A stretch of DNA of 64,000 nucleotides from Fibrobacter sp. UWP2 (GTDB lineage Bacteria; Fibrobacterota; Fibrobacteria; Fibrobacterales; Fibrobacteraceae). Of the stretch, positions 1-9,067 are shown in pieces. The translations under genes were made by a program, and so were the position numbers. The stretch lies in the NCBI RefSeq assembly GCF_900141705.1, contig NZ_FQYM01000001.1, forward strand, positions 248,001 through 312,000, written 5' to 3'. Under the pieces are notes generated by a model. It ran no database searches. It was given only the letters and a program-made list of their open reading frames with translations, and was not told where the DNA came from. Position 1 is the stretch's first letter. Each line of letters starts with the position of its first letter.

Positions 1-1
1 T

Positions 2-856
2 TCTAACGACCATACGTTCGACATCAATAAAAACATCCGTGTTACCGCGGGTTACGACCTCCAGTACCAGAGGCAATACCGCAACAACCAGCTGCATGGC
101 GACTACATTCTCGAAGATGGCATTTACAACGACGACTGGTTCAAGGCACGCAAGGATCGCGCTACTTCCAAGATCGTTGTTGACGGTGACACGACGCTTG
201 TGGACTCTGCTCGCTGGGCCGAGTACAACTCCCTTTCGGGCGAAGACTATCTTGCCTCCAAGTTCCTGGAACGCATTTACAAGCACACCATCAGGGCTGG
301 CGTAAGCGTCAAGGCGTTCAAGACGACGTTCAAGGCAGATGGCCGCTGGACCTTCCGTATAGACGCCTCCGAGTTCCTCCACGACGACCTCATCGAGGAC
401 ATGGATTTGAGCGACGAGACCTGGTCGATGCTCGGCTACTACTATGGCGGAGCCGACTACTTTGAGCACACCTACCCGATTTCGGCGACGACCTTCCTCC
501 AAAACATCCAGAACCGCTTTGCCTTGACTCCGCGATTCAAGAGCTACAAGCGCGACGACATGGAAGAATCCGAAATCTCAATCAGCGACGAATTCGAAAT
601 CGGATTCCTGAACCGGTTCCTGATTCTCGGCGTAAATGCCGAATTCCGCTACATGACTACCGAATGGGAAGAAGCTGACGAAAAGTTCGACGAGAGCGAA
701 ACCGACCTTTTGGGAGGCCTCAACCTCCGCGTAAACCACACCAAGCACTTCTATAGCGAATGGTATACCGGTGGTGCCCGCTACATGCGTCCAGACGACC
801 GTTCCAGCGACTACACCGACATTTACGGCGGCGTAAACCTGAACTACATTTTCTAA
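2..856 (+). CDS. Outer-membrane beta-barrel protein, C-terminal part (partial)
   Basis: The reading frame is open from base 2 to the TAA at 854-856, so this is the last ~284 residues of a longer protein whose start lies outside the window. The sequence is rich in alternating aromatic and charged residues and ends in GGVNLNYIF, a terminal Phe as expected for a beta-barrel inserted by BamA. Repeated strand-like stretches such as FLNRFLILGVNAEFRYM and FYSEWYTGGARYM fit antiparallel membrane strands. An intrinsic terminator follows directly. No family name can be assigned. It is inferred to be an outer-membrane protein; the substrate is unknown. Confidence 0.6.
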   Translation, partial: SNDHTFDINKNIRVTAGYDLQYQRQYRNNQLHGDYILEDGIYNDDWFKARKDRATSKIVVDGDTTLVDSARWAEYNSLSGEDYLASKFLERIYKHTIRAGVSVKAFKTTFKADGRWTFRIDASEFLHDDLIEDMDLSDETWSMLGYYYGGADYFEHTYPISATTFLQNIQNRFALTPRFKSYKRDDMEESEISISDEFEIGFLNRFLILGVNAEFRYMTTEWEEADEKFDESETDLLGGLNLRVNHTKHFYSEWYTGGARYMRPDDRSSDYTDIYGGVNLNYIF

Positions 857-874
857 CCGACGCCATATCTTTTG

Positions 875-911
875 AAAGACGCCGAGAATCAAAGCCTCGA
901 CGTCTTTTTTT
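875..911 (+). terminator. Intrinsic terminator after the barrel gene
   Basis: AAAGACG (875-881) pairs with CGTCTTT (901-907), with a further CGAG/CTCG pairing inside, and a T-run follows. The T-run merges into the TATATTAG element of the next gene, so the end of one unit and the promoter of the next are fused. Confidence 0.7.
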
Positions 912-918
912 ATATTAG
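911..918 (+). promoter_or_regulatory. -7 promoter element of the flavoprotein gene
   Basis: TATATTAG ends 5 nt before the ATG at 924. This matches the FCB-type -7 box (TAnnTTTG) placed so that transcription would start at or next to the start codon. No clear -33 TTG is seen at the right distance. Confidence 0.45.
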
Positions 919-923
919 GCATC

Positions 924-2504
924 ATGTTCACGTACCGCTTTAGAGAGCTCCCTGTAGACCTGCGCCAAAAAGGCAAGGTCCGCGAAGCATTGGCCCGCGA
1001 GCTGCGAGTACATCCTGAACAAATTTTCAACCTGAACGTGGAACGATTCGCCCTGGACTCGCGCCGGCGCGGCGAGCCGCACTGGAACTACAATGTCATT
1101 TTTGACGTGAACCAAAAACTGCGTGCCACCGGGAGCGCCGCCCGAGATTTGACCGAAGCAAGCCGCGAGAAGGAATCGCTGGAGAGTGACCCGCTAAAGA
1201 CGAGTGTCCCCATGGCAAGCCACGTGAGCGTTGTGGGAGCCGGCCCTGCGGGACTGTGGGCCACGCTCCACCTGCTGCGTCGCGGATTCACTGTGGACTT
1301 GTACGAGCAGGGCAAACCTGTCGAAGAACGTTTCCGCGACATCCGCAGGTTCTTCGCCGAACGCGTCTTTAACGAGCATTCCAACGTACTGTTCGGCGAA
1401 GGCGGGGCCGGCGCGTTCAGCGATGGCAAACTTAACACCCGAAGCCGCAATGCTTTTTCGGAAGCCGTCCTCAAAGACATGGTAAACTTCGGCGTAGACG
1501 AAAGCGTGGTCACGTTTGCCAAGCCGCACATCGGCACCGACCGCCTGGTTTTAATGCTCCGCAAAATCCGTGCCGAAATCACACGCCTCGGAGGGGGCAT
1601 CCACTTTTACACCGCCCTCGAAGACATCGAAATCAAGGACGCCCGTGTCGTCGCAATCAAGGTCGCCGGGCAATGGAAGCCCTGCGAAACGCTTGTCCTT
1701 GCCACGGGCCACTCCGCACGCCAAATTTACGAGCTCCTGCACGCCCGCGGCGTCGCCCTCGAAAGCAAGGCTTTTGCCATGGGCGTTCGCGTAGAACACC
1801 CGCAGGCGCTCATCAACCTGCGTCAACTCGGCAAGGGAGTTGATACAAGCCTCACGGGCAGCGCCGAATACGCGCTCACCGCCAAGACACTCAACGGGAC
1901 CTCCGCCGCCTACAGTTTTTGCATGTGCCCGGGAGGCGTGCTGGTGCCTTGCGCCTCGGAACCGGGGACACTTGCCACCAACGGCATGAGCTACAGCCGC
2001 CGCAACGGCCCCTTCGCCAACGGCGCCATCGTTGTCCCCATCCAGGCGAGCGAAACGCTTTTTGGCGGACTCGAATTCCAACGCAAAATCGAGCTGGATG
2101 CCTACCGCGTGGGCGGCATGAACTACGCCGCCCCCTCGCAAAGCATTCGCGCCTTCCTCGCCCACCACGCCGACAAATCCCTACCCAAGTCCACCTACCC
2201 CTGCGGGCTCGCCGCAAGCAACCTGTGGGACTGGCTTGACAAGACCATTTGCAAGTCGCTCGCCGAAGGCTTCCAAAACTTTGACCGCAAGATTCCCGGC
2301 TTTATTGACCAGGGATTGATTGTCGCGCCCGAGACGCGCACCAGTTCACCGCTACGCATCACGCGCAACAACGACACACTCGAAAGCGTGAACACACAAG
2401 GCCTATTTGTACTAGGTGAAGGCGCCGGCTACTCGGGCGGCATCGTCACCAGCGCCGCCGACGGCGTAAGGCTCGCCCTGCGAGCTAAAAAAGAACAAGC
2501 CTAA
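924..2504 (+). CDS. FAD-dependent oxidoreductase of the COG2509 type
   Basis: A 526-aa cytoplasmic flavoprotein. An N-terminal domain of ~90 residues (FTYRFRELPVDLRQKG) precedes the dinucleotide-binding motif VVGAGPAGLWA near residue 104. The family-typical GEGGAGAFSDGKLNTR follows, and near the C-terminus GEGAGYSGGIVTSAADG closes the FAD site. Length and motif order agree with the uncharacterised FAD-dependent dehydrogenases of COG2509. The substrate is not known for the family. The gene stands alone, starting 5 nt after a TATATT element and followed by a convergent lipoprotein gene. The start at 924 is the first ATG in frame and agrees with the family N-terminus. Confidence 0.85.
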   Translation: MFTYRFRELPVDLRQKGKVREALARELRVHPEQIFNLNVERFALDSRRRGEPHWNYNVIFDVNQKLRATGSAARDLTEASREKESLESDPLKTSVPMASHVSVVGAGPAGLWATLHLLRRGFTVDLYEQGKPVEERFRDIRRFFAERVFNEHSNVLFGEGGAGAFSDGKLNTRSRNAFSEAVLKDMVNFGVDESVVTFAKPHIGTDRLVLMLRKIRAEITRLGGGIHFYTALEDIEIKDARVVAIKVAGQWKPCETLVLATGHSARQIYELLHARGVALESKAFAMGVRVEHPQALINLRQLGKGVDTSLTGSAEYALTAKTLNGTSAAYSFCMCPGGVLVPCASEPGTLATNGMSYSRRNGPFANGAIVVPIQASETLFGGLEFQRKIELDAYRVGGMNYAAPSQSIRAFLAHHADKSLPKSTYPCGLAASNLWDWLDKTICKSLAEGFQNFDRKIPGFIDQGLIVAPETRTSSPLRITRNNDTLESVNTQGLFVLGEGAGYSGGIVTSAADGVRLALRAKKEQA

Positions 2505-2522
2505 ACGAAATACGAAAAGGCT

Positions 2523-2801
2523 TTAGTTGGAGGAGCAGGCTGACGACCTTTTGTCCTCGGCAACACGAGTCCAGGTACCGGCACCATCGCATTCGGCAAA
2601 GTCACCGTCCCATTCTTCAATCCTGACGCGCTCGCACTTTTTGCTCTTGGTGCAGGCGGTGCCAAAATTGTTCAACAAATCGTCCATGGTCTTAGTACTA
2701 TCGGGGAGTTCAATTTCCGCCGAGGAACTATTGTCGGAACAAGCAACAAAGCCGAACAGGGTCACCGCAAACAACAAAAAAGCCAACTTTTTAACTAACA
2801 T
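2523..2801 (-). CDS. Small secreted lipoprotein, unknown function
   Basis: A 92-aa protein with a lysine-led hydrophobic signal peptide and a lipobox (FGFVAC, Cys about residue 21) followed by SDNSSSAE, the serine/aspartate-rich lipoprotein tether common in this genome. The mature part has four further cysteines in two pairs, suggesting disulphides in the periplasm. The start is supported by TAGGAG seven bases before the ATG. It converges on the flavoprotein gene with an 18-bp gap. I recognise no domain. Confidence 0.7.
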   Translation of the reverse strand: MLVKKLAFLLFAVTLFGFVACSDNSSSAEIELPDSTKTMDDLLNNFGTACTKSKKCERVRIEEWDGDFAECDGAGTWTRVAEDKRSSACSSN

Positions 2802-2857
2802 AAAAGCTCCTATTTGTTAGCACTTTACAAAACAAGTATAGCTTTTTTAGAGAAGGC

Positions 2858-2920
2858 TCAGTCAATCAAACGCCCCATAATGATGATAGACAGCGAATAA
2901 TAAATTGTCTTGAAAATCAT
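2858..2920 (-). CDS. Possible 20-aa hydrophobic peptide
   Basis: An ATG at 2920 follows a textbook GGAGG with 5-nt spacing and opens a 20-codon frame ending in TGA at 2858. The peptide is one hydrophobic segment (KTIYYSLSIIIMGRLID), long enough to sit in the inner membrane. It lies alone in the 207-bp gap between the lipoprotein and ccsBA genes. Small membrane peptides of this size can be regulators or type I toxins, but nothing here decides that. The ribosome-binding site is the main evidence. Confidence 0.35.
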   Translation of the reverse strand: MIFKTIYYSLSIIIMGRLID

Positions 2921-3008
2921 GGATTCCTCCATTTTTATTGTTTTTTCAAAACAACACCGTAGGCCCCATGTTAAAATAACAACTTTAAGGGTTACAAAAG
3001 CACACAAA

Positions 3009-5114
3009 TTACCTTTTTAGCACTTTTTTGCGATAAACTAGCAACAAAACAAGACAATCTGCCATTACAAAGCCTATGAGCCATGCCGCCGTACCGTTTT
3101 GGAAGCCGTAGCTGTGGAGTCCCACACCGAGCAAGTTTACCCCAAACCAGCAGAGGAAGGTGACCATCACGTTGAAGCTGTTGAACAAGGCGAACCCGCG
3201 GGCGCTCACCAAATGGCCCACCCGCAGGTGAAGCCCGAGCATCGCCCAGAGAATTACGAACAGCGCTCCGCATTCCTTGGGGTCAAATCCCCAAAAGCGA
3301 CCCCAGGCAAAGTCGGCCCACACACCGCCGAGCAGCGTACCGATTATAGTAAACAGCGCACCGAAAGCAAGCGTTCCTTTCAGCAGGGCATAAAGCGGCG
3401 AGCCCTTCGGGTTTTCGGGCGTCGGGAGTGCCGTTCGATTCCTAATCAAAACCAGGTGCGCCACCACTCCCGAAAGGATCATCCCGGCAAAGCCAAGCGC
3501 AATGGTAAACACGTGTACCGTAAGGAATACAGAGGAATTGAGCGCTGCGGGAATCGGCTGGAATAGGTTCCCAGGCTCCAGAATGAACTTGGCAAAGAAG
3601 AGGAGCAGCGCAGCCATGAAGGCAACGGGAATCATCAAGGAAAACGTGCGTCTTTTGCAAAGGAGGAACGCCCCCGATTCAAAGGCGAGCAACAAAAGCG
3701 ATATCAGAAGCACGATTTCGTACAAACTGGAAAGCGGCGGACGGCCCAGGATGTAGAACCGGAAAGCAAACAGCACAGCAAGAATCGCAGCCGACAACAT
3801 ACACGCCCCGTTCGCCACGAAATCTACCCTGCGGGACCTGAAAATGAGATTGACCGCAGATAAAAGGCTCGCTATAAAGGCGAATATAAACGCCCACAGC
3901 GAAAAATTCATCTTGTTGTAGGAGACTTCCGACTTTGTGCGCCCCCGTTCTTTGGACTTTTTGAAATCGCCCCGTTCAATGGCATCGTAGAGTTGAAGAT
4001 TTGCCAAAAGACGCTTCATTTCCAAGGTCGCCGGATGTTCGTCGTTTCGGCTGGCATACAGTTCCAAAAGCCCCCGGGAATCCTTCAGCTGGTTGTAACT
4101 CACGTAGCGTTGATCCCTGGGCAGGTTCAAGGCATCTTGAACATCGCTGCGTAGGACCTTGAACAAGTTAAACGTACGGGCATTTAGGGAATCGACCTGA
4201 ACAAAGAACAAAATGTCGCTCGCAGAGTATTTTGCATTATCTCCCTTGTAAGAGACTTTCCCCATCCACTCATCCAGTACGCCCCGGGCAAATGAATCGA
4301 AGGAGCGCACCTCGCCCTCCATCAAAACGGGGTCGTCAGGCTCCGACAAGGTCCTTTCAGGCAGGTCGTGATAGGTGTTTTCGGTAGCGCTGGCAGGCAC
4401 TGGAGCAAAAGTCGCACTCACTACGAGAGCGAGGATACAAACACCCGCCCTGGGGGAGTCCCGCTTTACGCGCACCTTCACCGCGTAATGGAAAAAAGCG
4501 CTCAGCAAAAAAAGAAACATGAAGGCGTAAGGCACAAAGTGGAACGGATCGTAGGCAGCCCTATAAAGAGCCACATTCTTGCCGGGAGCCATTTCCACAT
4601 AACCGCGATACTGCACCGAGTATGGCCAACCTTTGAAAAGCGCTCCATCCACGGGAGCCTGCCCCACGCTATCGCCTGCGGCAAAGAACTTCACCTGGGC
4701 AATGTCGGCATCCATCATCGGTTCCTCACCGCCGGTCATGACAGCATACCCGTTGTACTCCTGCCTGAGGGAACTCCCCACCAGGCTGCCAAAAAGTAAA
4801 ACCAGAAGCGCCACATGCATGCCGTAAAGACCAAGATTCCGCCAGCCGCCATGAACGCCGCGCACCCGCGGCATGCGGTAGAGCATGCTCGCCACCAAGT
4901 TCAAGCTGGCAATGACAGCAAGCGACTTGAAGGCGGGTACAGGAATGACGCCCAGCGTCCACACAAAAAAACTTCCGAAAAAGCGGTCGGCGGCATCGGC
5001 AGCCGAGAGCCCTGCGGCTTCGGCGTTCGCCTGGCCCAGCACGCCCCAAAAAGTGAGCAACAAAAAGGCTATCAGCACAAGGGCCGTCACCTTGAGCGAG
5101 GCGAGCCTTTTCAT
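3009..5114 (-). CDS. ResB-CcsA fusion, cytochrome c biogenesis (system II)
   Basis: A ~701-aa integral membrane protein that in system II carries haem across the membrane and ligates it to apocytochrome c. The N-terminal third looks like ResB/Ccs1, with hydrophobic segments around LKVTALVLIAFLLLTFWG and LYGMHVALLVLLFG and a periplasmic loop region. The C-terminal half is CcsA-like, with several membrane helices and the haem-handling tryptophan-rich motif WGRFWGFDPKECGALFVILW. Single-chain ResBC fusions are known in epsilon-proteobacteria and Bacteroidetes. I chose the ATG at 5114 because it overlaps the stop of the upstream phosphoesterase gene by ATGA, which indicates translational coupling. 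The usual second Trp/Tyr positions of the WWD motif are partly replaced (FDPKECGAL). Confidence 0.8.
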   Translation of the reverse strand: MKRLASLKVTALVLIAFLLLTFWGVLGQANAEAAGLSAADAADRFFGSFFVWTLGVIPVPAFKSLAVIASLNLVASMLYRMPRVRGVHGGWRNLGLYGMHVALLVLLFGSLVGSSLRQEYNGYAVMTGGEEPMMDADIAQVKFFAAGDSVGQAPVDGALFKGWPYSVQYRGYVEMAPGKNVALYRAAYDPFHFVPYAFMFLFLLSAFFHYAVKVRVKRDSPRAGVCILALVVSATFAPVPASATENTYHDLPERTLSEPDDPVLMEGEVRSFDSFARGVLDEWMGKVSYKGDNAKYSASDILFFVQVDSLNARTFNLFKVLRSDVQDALNLPRDQRYVSYNQLKDSRGLLELYASRNDEHPATLEMKRLLANLQLYDAIERGDFKKSKERGRTKSEVSYNKMNFSLWAFIFAFIASLLSAVNLIFRSRRVDFVANGACMLSAAILAVLFAFRFYILGRPPLSSLYEIVLLISLLLLAFESGAFLLCKRRTFSLMIPVAFMAALLLFFAKFILEPGNLFQPIPAALNSSVFLTVHVFTIALGFAGMILSGVVAHLVLIRNRTALPTPENPKGSPLYALLKGTLAFGALFTIIGTLLGGVWADFAWGRFWGFDPKECGALFVILWAMLGLHLRVGHLVSARGFALFNSFNVMVTFLCWFGVNLLGVGLHSYGFQNGTAAWLIGFVMADCLVLLLVYRKKVLKR

Positions 5115-6103
5115 GCGCAGCCCACCCACACGAACTTGCGTGCATCCAGTTCTTGTTCGCCGTCAAAGCGGTACGCCGCCAAGTGCCCATCACCGCGACA
5201 ACCCGCCACACTGTAGTCGAGGCAGCAGACATTACTGCGGATCAGTTCGGGAAGTCCCGTAAGCCAGTAATGTCCAAAGAACACCGGACGTTCGTTTTCG
5301 CCGTAGTAGCCGCGGTTGCAAAGCTCGGGCGACACGTCGCAGGCGGGGAGTTCCACCCCCGGCTGGAAACTCAATTCCCGCAAAGTCGCGTGCTTCGGGT
5401 CCACCCACCAGCGCAAACGCGCCCTTTTGCGCAACACACCTTCCCCGTCGTAAAAGGTAATGCCGTTGGGCAGGTTCATTTCGGGGCCTTTCAAAAAGAT
5501 GTCCACCGGGTAGAACAGAGAATCCGCGTATTCGCTGTACTGGTCGTTCGCCCGCGCAATGAGTTCGTCAAAGTTGCCATCGGCAAAGCTCTGCACGCCC
5601 GCCGCATTGAGTTCCTCGGCACAGCGCAAGTCAAAGCAGGCGTGTTGAGCCCGGAACAAGTCCGTCTCCAAATAGATCGGGAGCGTCTTCAAAAAATCGA
5701 GCATCTCGGCGAATTCCGCCTGACGACCCTTGTAGGCTTCCACCGTCTTGACGTGAATCGCCACCTTGTTGAACGTATGTTCACGCAGGTAACCGCCACG
5801 AATACTCTTGATTACATGACCGTCGCCGGCTCCATTCGGTTGCCAAAAACTGAGGGCGTTAAATTCATGGTTACCCATCAAGGCAACGGCCGAGCCAGCA
5901 TCCCGCATGGCTCGCACCAGGTTCACCGTCTCGCGAACCTGCGGCCCGCGGTCAATGTAGTCGCCCAAAAAAACCACCGATCGCGCGCCACCCGGATAAC
6001 GGAAAGCACCTGCCGACTCCACGTAGCCCAGTTTTTGCAACAACGCGCGAAGTTCATCGCAATGCCCGTGAATATCGCCAATAAAATCGATGGAAGAATT
6101 CAT
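5111..6103 (-). CDS. Calcineurin-like metallophosphoesterase (Ser/Thr phosphatase type)
   Basis: A 330-aa cytoplasmic phosphoesterase. The metal-binding motifs are in order near the N-terminus: GDIHGH (about residue 8), GDYIDRGP (about 47) and GNHE (about 77), the signature of PPP-type phosphatases and Ap4A hydrolases such as PrpE/ApaH relatives. The chosen ATG at 6103 directly precedes the first motif; an upstream extension would run through the promoter shared with the divergent DUF5662 gene. The stop overlaps the ccsBA start by 4 nt. The substrate (phosphoprotein or dinucleoside polyphosphate) cannot be told. Confidence 0.8.
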   Translation of the reverse strand: MNSSIDFIGDIHGHCDELRALLQKLGYVESAGAFRYPGGARSVVFLGDYIDRGPQVRETVNLVRAMRDAGSAVALMGNHEFNALSFWQPNGAGDGHVIKSIRGGYLREHTFNKVAIHVKTVEAYKGRQAEFAEMLDFLKTLPIYLETDLFRAQHACFDLRCAEELNAAGVQSFADGNFDELIARANDQYSEYADSLFYPVDIFLKGPEMNLPNGITFYDGEGVLRKRARLRWWVDPKHATLRELSFQPGVELPACDVSPELCNRGYYGENERPVFFGHYWLTGLPELIRSNVCCLDYSVAGCRGDGHLAAYRFDGEQELDARKFVWVGCA

Positions 6104-6107
6104 ACTG

Positions 6108-6123
6108 GAAATATATATATTTG
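6108..6123. promoter_or_regulatory. Overlapping divergent -7 elements
   Basis: The AT repeat at 6108-6123 reads TATATTTG on the plus strand (5 nt before the ATG at 6129) and TATATTTC on the minus strand (4 nt before the ATG at 6103). The two -7 elements abut in a 25-bp intergenic region, so two divergent leaderless transcripts are predicted. Confidence 0.5.
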
Positions 6124-6128
6124 GAGCC

Positions 6129-6665
6129 ATGATCCACCCGCTCAAGCACTTTATAACGATTACCAAGCACCGGAACGAAGTCATCCGCCTCTGCTTCAAG
6201 GCGGGCATTGGATTCCAGGGACTTTTTCACGACTTGAGCAAATACAGCCCTTCGGAATTCATCCCCGGGGCCATCTACTGCACCGGCAAAGAGTCGCCCA
6301 ACAACGGCGAGCGCCGCGAAAAGGGTTACAGCCTTGCGTGGATGCACCACAAGGGCAGAAACAAGCACCACTTTGAATTTTGGTACGACTACGACCTGGT
6401 CACCAAAAAGATCGTGCCCATGGACATGCCCGACCGTTACATCAAGGAGATGTTCTGCGACCGCGTGGCCGCCTCCAAAACGTACAACAAGGAAGGCTAC
6501 ACCCAGAAGTCGCCGTTACTCTACCTCACCAAGAGCACCGCCCACGAAAAGATGACCGAAAGGACCTACCAAAAGTTGCTATACCTTTTGAAGATGCTCG
6601 CCGAAAAAGGCGAAAAGGAGACTCTCCGCTTTATTCGTGGGTGTCAGGATTTGCCAACGGGGTAG
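6129..6665 (+). CDS. DUF5662-family protein
   Basis: A 178-aa protein matching the DUF5662 pattern: HFITITKHRNEV, GLFHDLSKYSPSEF, SPNNGERREKGYS and AWMHHKGRNKHHFEFW. The conserved histidines and aspartates (HD in FHDLSK, HHKGRNKHH) look like metal ligands, but no activity is established for the family. The ATG at 6129 is preferred over the track-like upstream start because it follows the TATATTTG element. The 3' end overlaps the convergent helicase gene by 35 bp. Confidence 0.75.
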   Translation: MIHPLKHFITITKHRNEVIRLCFKAGIGFQGLFHDLSKYSPSEFIPGAIYCTGKESPNNGERREKGYSLAWMHHKGRNKHHFEFWYDYDLVTKKIVPMDMPDRYIKEMFCDRVAASKTYNKEGYTQKSPLLYLTKSTAHEKMTERTYQKLLYLLKMLAEKGEKETLRFIRGCQDLPTG

Positions 6666-8967
6666 TGTCACCCTCTACAACCGCCTTGAGCGGATACTCA
6701 AAGTGGATGGCGCGCGGGGTCGCCACATTGTCGAAACGTATTGTATAGCCGAAGTTCTCTTCATCTACCTTTTCCACCGTCCCGAAACCCAGAATGCGGT
6801 GATGCACACGAGCGCCCACGCCAAAGGCGGCCTTCGGAATCATCGCGGAGTCGAGCGGTCCGTCACCCAACAAGTCGCGATTGCGATCCGCCTCGGCTAT
6901 GTGCTCCCGCGCAGCGCGGTACCATTCCTCGTTAAAGCCATTCACGATGTGCAGGTCGGCAAGGTCCATCTCCAATAAAAAGCGCGACGGGTAACGCACC
7001 GCCTCCTCGCCCGCCCCACCGCCCTCGGCATCACTCAAAAAGAGTCCGTCCTCGGCACGGGTGAACGCCACGTATGCAAGGCGGCGTTCCTCCTCGAGCT
7101 GGATCTTGGTCTGCACCTTTTTGGCGGGGAAAAAGCCCTCGTTCATGCCGCACACGAACACGTAAGGGAACTCGAGCCCCTTCGCGTTGTGAATGGTCAT
7201 GAGCTGCACCTGGTCCTTGTCGCCCGGGTCCTCGTCGGCGTTGGTAAAGAGCACGACGTTTTGCAGGTACTCGTCGAGTGTCGCGTCCTCTTCAAAGTAC
7301 TTTTCGAACTCCATGAGGCCCTGCTTGAACTCGGCGAGGTTATCGAGGCGGTTGTCGTCGCCATCGAGGCGGAGCATCTCCTCGTAACGGCTCTCCTGGA
7401 GCATTTTGGTGAGCGTCTCGGAAGGGCGCATCGACGGGTAGTCGCGGCGGAACTTCTCGATGAGGTCCACATACTCGGCCACACGGCTCTTGGCAATAAA
7501 ACCGCGGCAGTCAAAACCCGTTTCCCTAAGAGTCTGGTCGGCCACGGCGTCGCCGGAGCGGGCCATATTCACAACCTCGACCAGAGTCTCGTACAGGTTC
7601 AGGCCAAGACTCGCGGCTAAATCCTGCAAGGCAACCAGTTTCTTGTTGCCGAACATGCGCTTGGGCGTATTCACTGTCCGCACAAACGAGAGGTCGTCGC
7701 CATACACCAGCATGCGCAAATAGCAAATGACATCCTTCACCTCTTGCCGCTGGTAGAACCCCACTCCGCTGTACACCTTGTACGGCACGTTCGCCGACAT
7801 CAGGGCCTCTTCAATAGAGCGCGACTGCGAATGCATGCGATAAAGGACCGCGATATCGCGGCGCTTGACACCGATGGCAGTAAGGCCCTCGATTTGAGAG
7901 ACTATCCACCCCGCCTCCTCGCGCGTGTTCTTAGCGTGGCAAAAGAGGGGCGTGCGGCCGCCGCTACGCATGGGCTTCAACTGTTTGTCGATGCGGTACT
8001 GGTTGTTTTTAATGACCCGGTTGGGGATTTTCAAAATCGAGGGCGTCGAGCGGTAGTTGTTCTGCAGCAATATGGTGCGGGTGTTCTCATGGAACTTGTC
8101 GAATTCCAAAATGCGGTTCACGTCGGCACCGCGCCAGGTGTAAATAGTCTGGTCCGGGTCGCCTACCACAAACAGGTTCTTGTGGTAACCCGAGAGCAGG
8201 TCGGCGAGCATGTACTGCTGTCCATCAATATCCTGGAACTCGTCCACCATCACATACATCATACGCTCTTGCCACTTTTTGAGTTTTTCGGGGAAGTGCT
8301 GCAATATATAGATGGTCACCAAAATGAGGTCGTCAAAGTCCAGCGCGAAAATCTTCTTTTGCTCGTACAAGTAGCGGTAGTAGACCCGCATCCACTTATC
8401 GGGGGCACCCTCCACCATCTTGAGGAGCGATTCCGCGTCGTGCTCCGCAAAAAAGGGCACGTGGTCCATCTCGTTAGCCTTGCGTCCGCCAATAAAGTCG
8501 AGCGCACTGCTGATCTTCATGTCGGAGAGCTGCATACGGAGTTCGCCATAGGCCTTTTTGAGGATGGACTTTTGGTCCTCCTCGTCCAAAATCATGAACT
8601 CCTTGGGGTAATTGAGCACGTGGATTTCTTCGCGCAAAAAACGGACACAAAAACCGTGGAAAGTCGAAATGTAGCCCGAATCGTCGCCCTTCGCCATTTT
8701 ACGGATGCGGTTCTTCATCTCGGTGGCGGCCTTGTTGGTGAAGGTCACGCAAAGGATGTGCGAAGGCGAAATCCCGAGTTCGTTGAGCAGGTAAAGGTAA
8801 CGGTGTGTGAGCGTGCGGGTCTTGCCCGAGCCCGCGCCGGCGATGACGCGCACAAAGCCCTCGGTCGTCGTAACGGCCTCGCGCTGTTCCGCATCCAAAT
8901 GCGAAACATCCCAGGCGGGCGACCCGCCCACTACGACCTCGTTTTGCTTGTTTACCGGCAGCTGCAT
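6631..8967 (-). CDS. UvrD/PcrA-type superfamily I DNA helicase
   Basis: A 778-aa 3'-5' DNA helicase for repair and replication-fork maintenance. Motifs are complete: Walker A AGAGSGKT (K49), motif II VDEFQDIDG, motif III GDPDQTIYTWRGA, motif IV LQNNYRST, motif V TIHNAKGLEFPYVFV and motif VI VAFTRAED. The C-terminus carries a VGARVHHRILGFGTVEKV stretch, like the Tudor-like RNA-polymerase-binding tail of PcrA/UvrD. I use the ATG at 8967 because the first in-frame ATG (8994) lies inside the predicted -7 element TATATTAT (9000-8993) and so would not be transcribed. Which of the two paralogue names applies is uncertain. Confidence 0.85.
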   Translation of the reverse strand: MQLPVNKQNEVVVGGSPAWDVSHLDAEQREAVTTTEGFVRVIAGAGSGKTRTLTHRYLYLLNELGISPSHILCVTFTNKAATEMKNRIRKMAKGDDSGYISTFHGFCVRFLREEIHVLNYPKEFMILDEEDQKSILKKAYGELRMQLSDMKISSALDFIGGRKANEMDHVPFFAEHDAESLLKMVEGAPDKWMRVYYRYLYEQKKIFALDFDDLILVTIYILQHFPEKLKKWQERMMYVMVDEFQDIDGQQYMLADLLSGYHKNLFVVGDPDQTIYTWRGADVNRILEFDKFHENTRTILLQNNYRSTPSILKIPNRVIKNNQYRIDKQLKPMRSGGRTPLFCHAKNTREEAGWIVSQIEGLTAIGVKRRDIAVLYRMHSQSRSIEEALMSANVPYKVYSGVGFYQRQEVKDVICYLRMLVYGDDLSFVRTVNTPKRMFGNKKLVALQDLAASLGLNLYETLVEVVNMARSGDAVADQTLRETGFDCRGFIAKSRVAEYVDLIEKFRRDYPSMRPSETLTKMLQESRYEEMLRLDGDDNRLDNLAEFKQGLMEFEKYFEEDATLDEYLQNVVLFTNADEDPGDKDQVQLMTIHNAKGLEFPYVFVCGMNEGFFPAKKVQTKIQLEEERRLAYVAFTRAEDGLFLSDAEGGGAGEEAVRYPSRFLLEMDLADLHIVNGFNEEWYRAAREHIAEADRNRDLLGDGPLDSAMIPKAAFGVGARVHHRILGFGTVEKVDEENFGYTIRFDNVATPRAIHFEYPLKAVVEGDTTPLANPDTHE

Positions 8968-8992
8968 ATAGTGAACATTTGTTTTACTGCAC

Positions 8993-9023
8993 ATAATATA
9001 GCTAATTATTACGACAAAGTCAA
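8993..9023 (-). promoter_or_regulatory. FCB-type promoter of the helicase gene
   Basis: On the minus strand TTG (9023-9021) is followed after 20 nt by TATATTAT (9000-8993), matching the -33/-7 layout of Bacteroidetes promoters. It predicts a leader of about 20 nt and a start codon at 8967. Confidence 0.5.
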
Positions 9024-9055
9024 ATTTTCCAAATTTTTTTCAGCTAAAAGAAAGC

Positions 9056-9063
9056 TATATTTG
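9056..9063 (+). promoter_or_regulatory. -7 element of the CvfB-like gene
   Basis: TATATTTG ends 4 nt before the ATG at 9068, a perfect match to TAnnTTTG. A leaderless or nearly leaderless transcript is predicted. Confidence 0.5.
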
Positions 9064-9067
9064 GGGC

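Noticed and set aside
39-305. 88-aa frame at the left edge
   Set aside because: It lies inside the barrel gene in another frame, with Thr/Arg-rich composition typical of a shadow frame.
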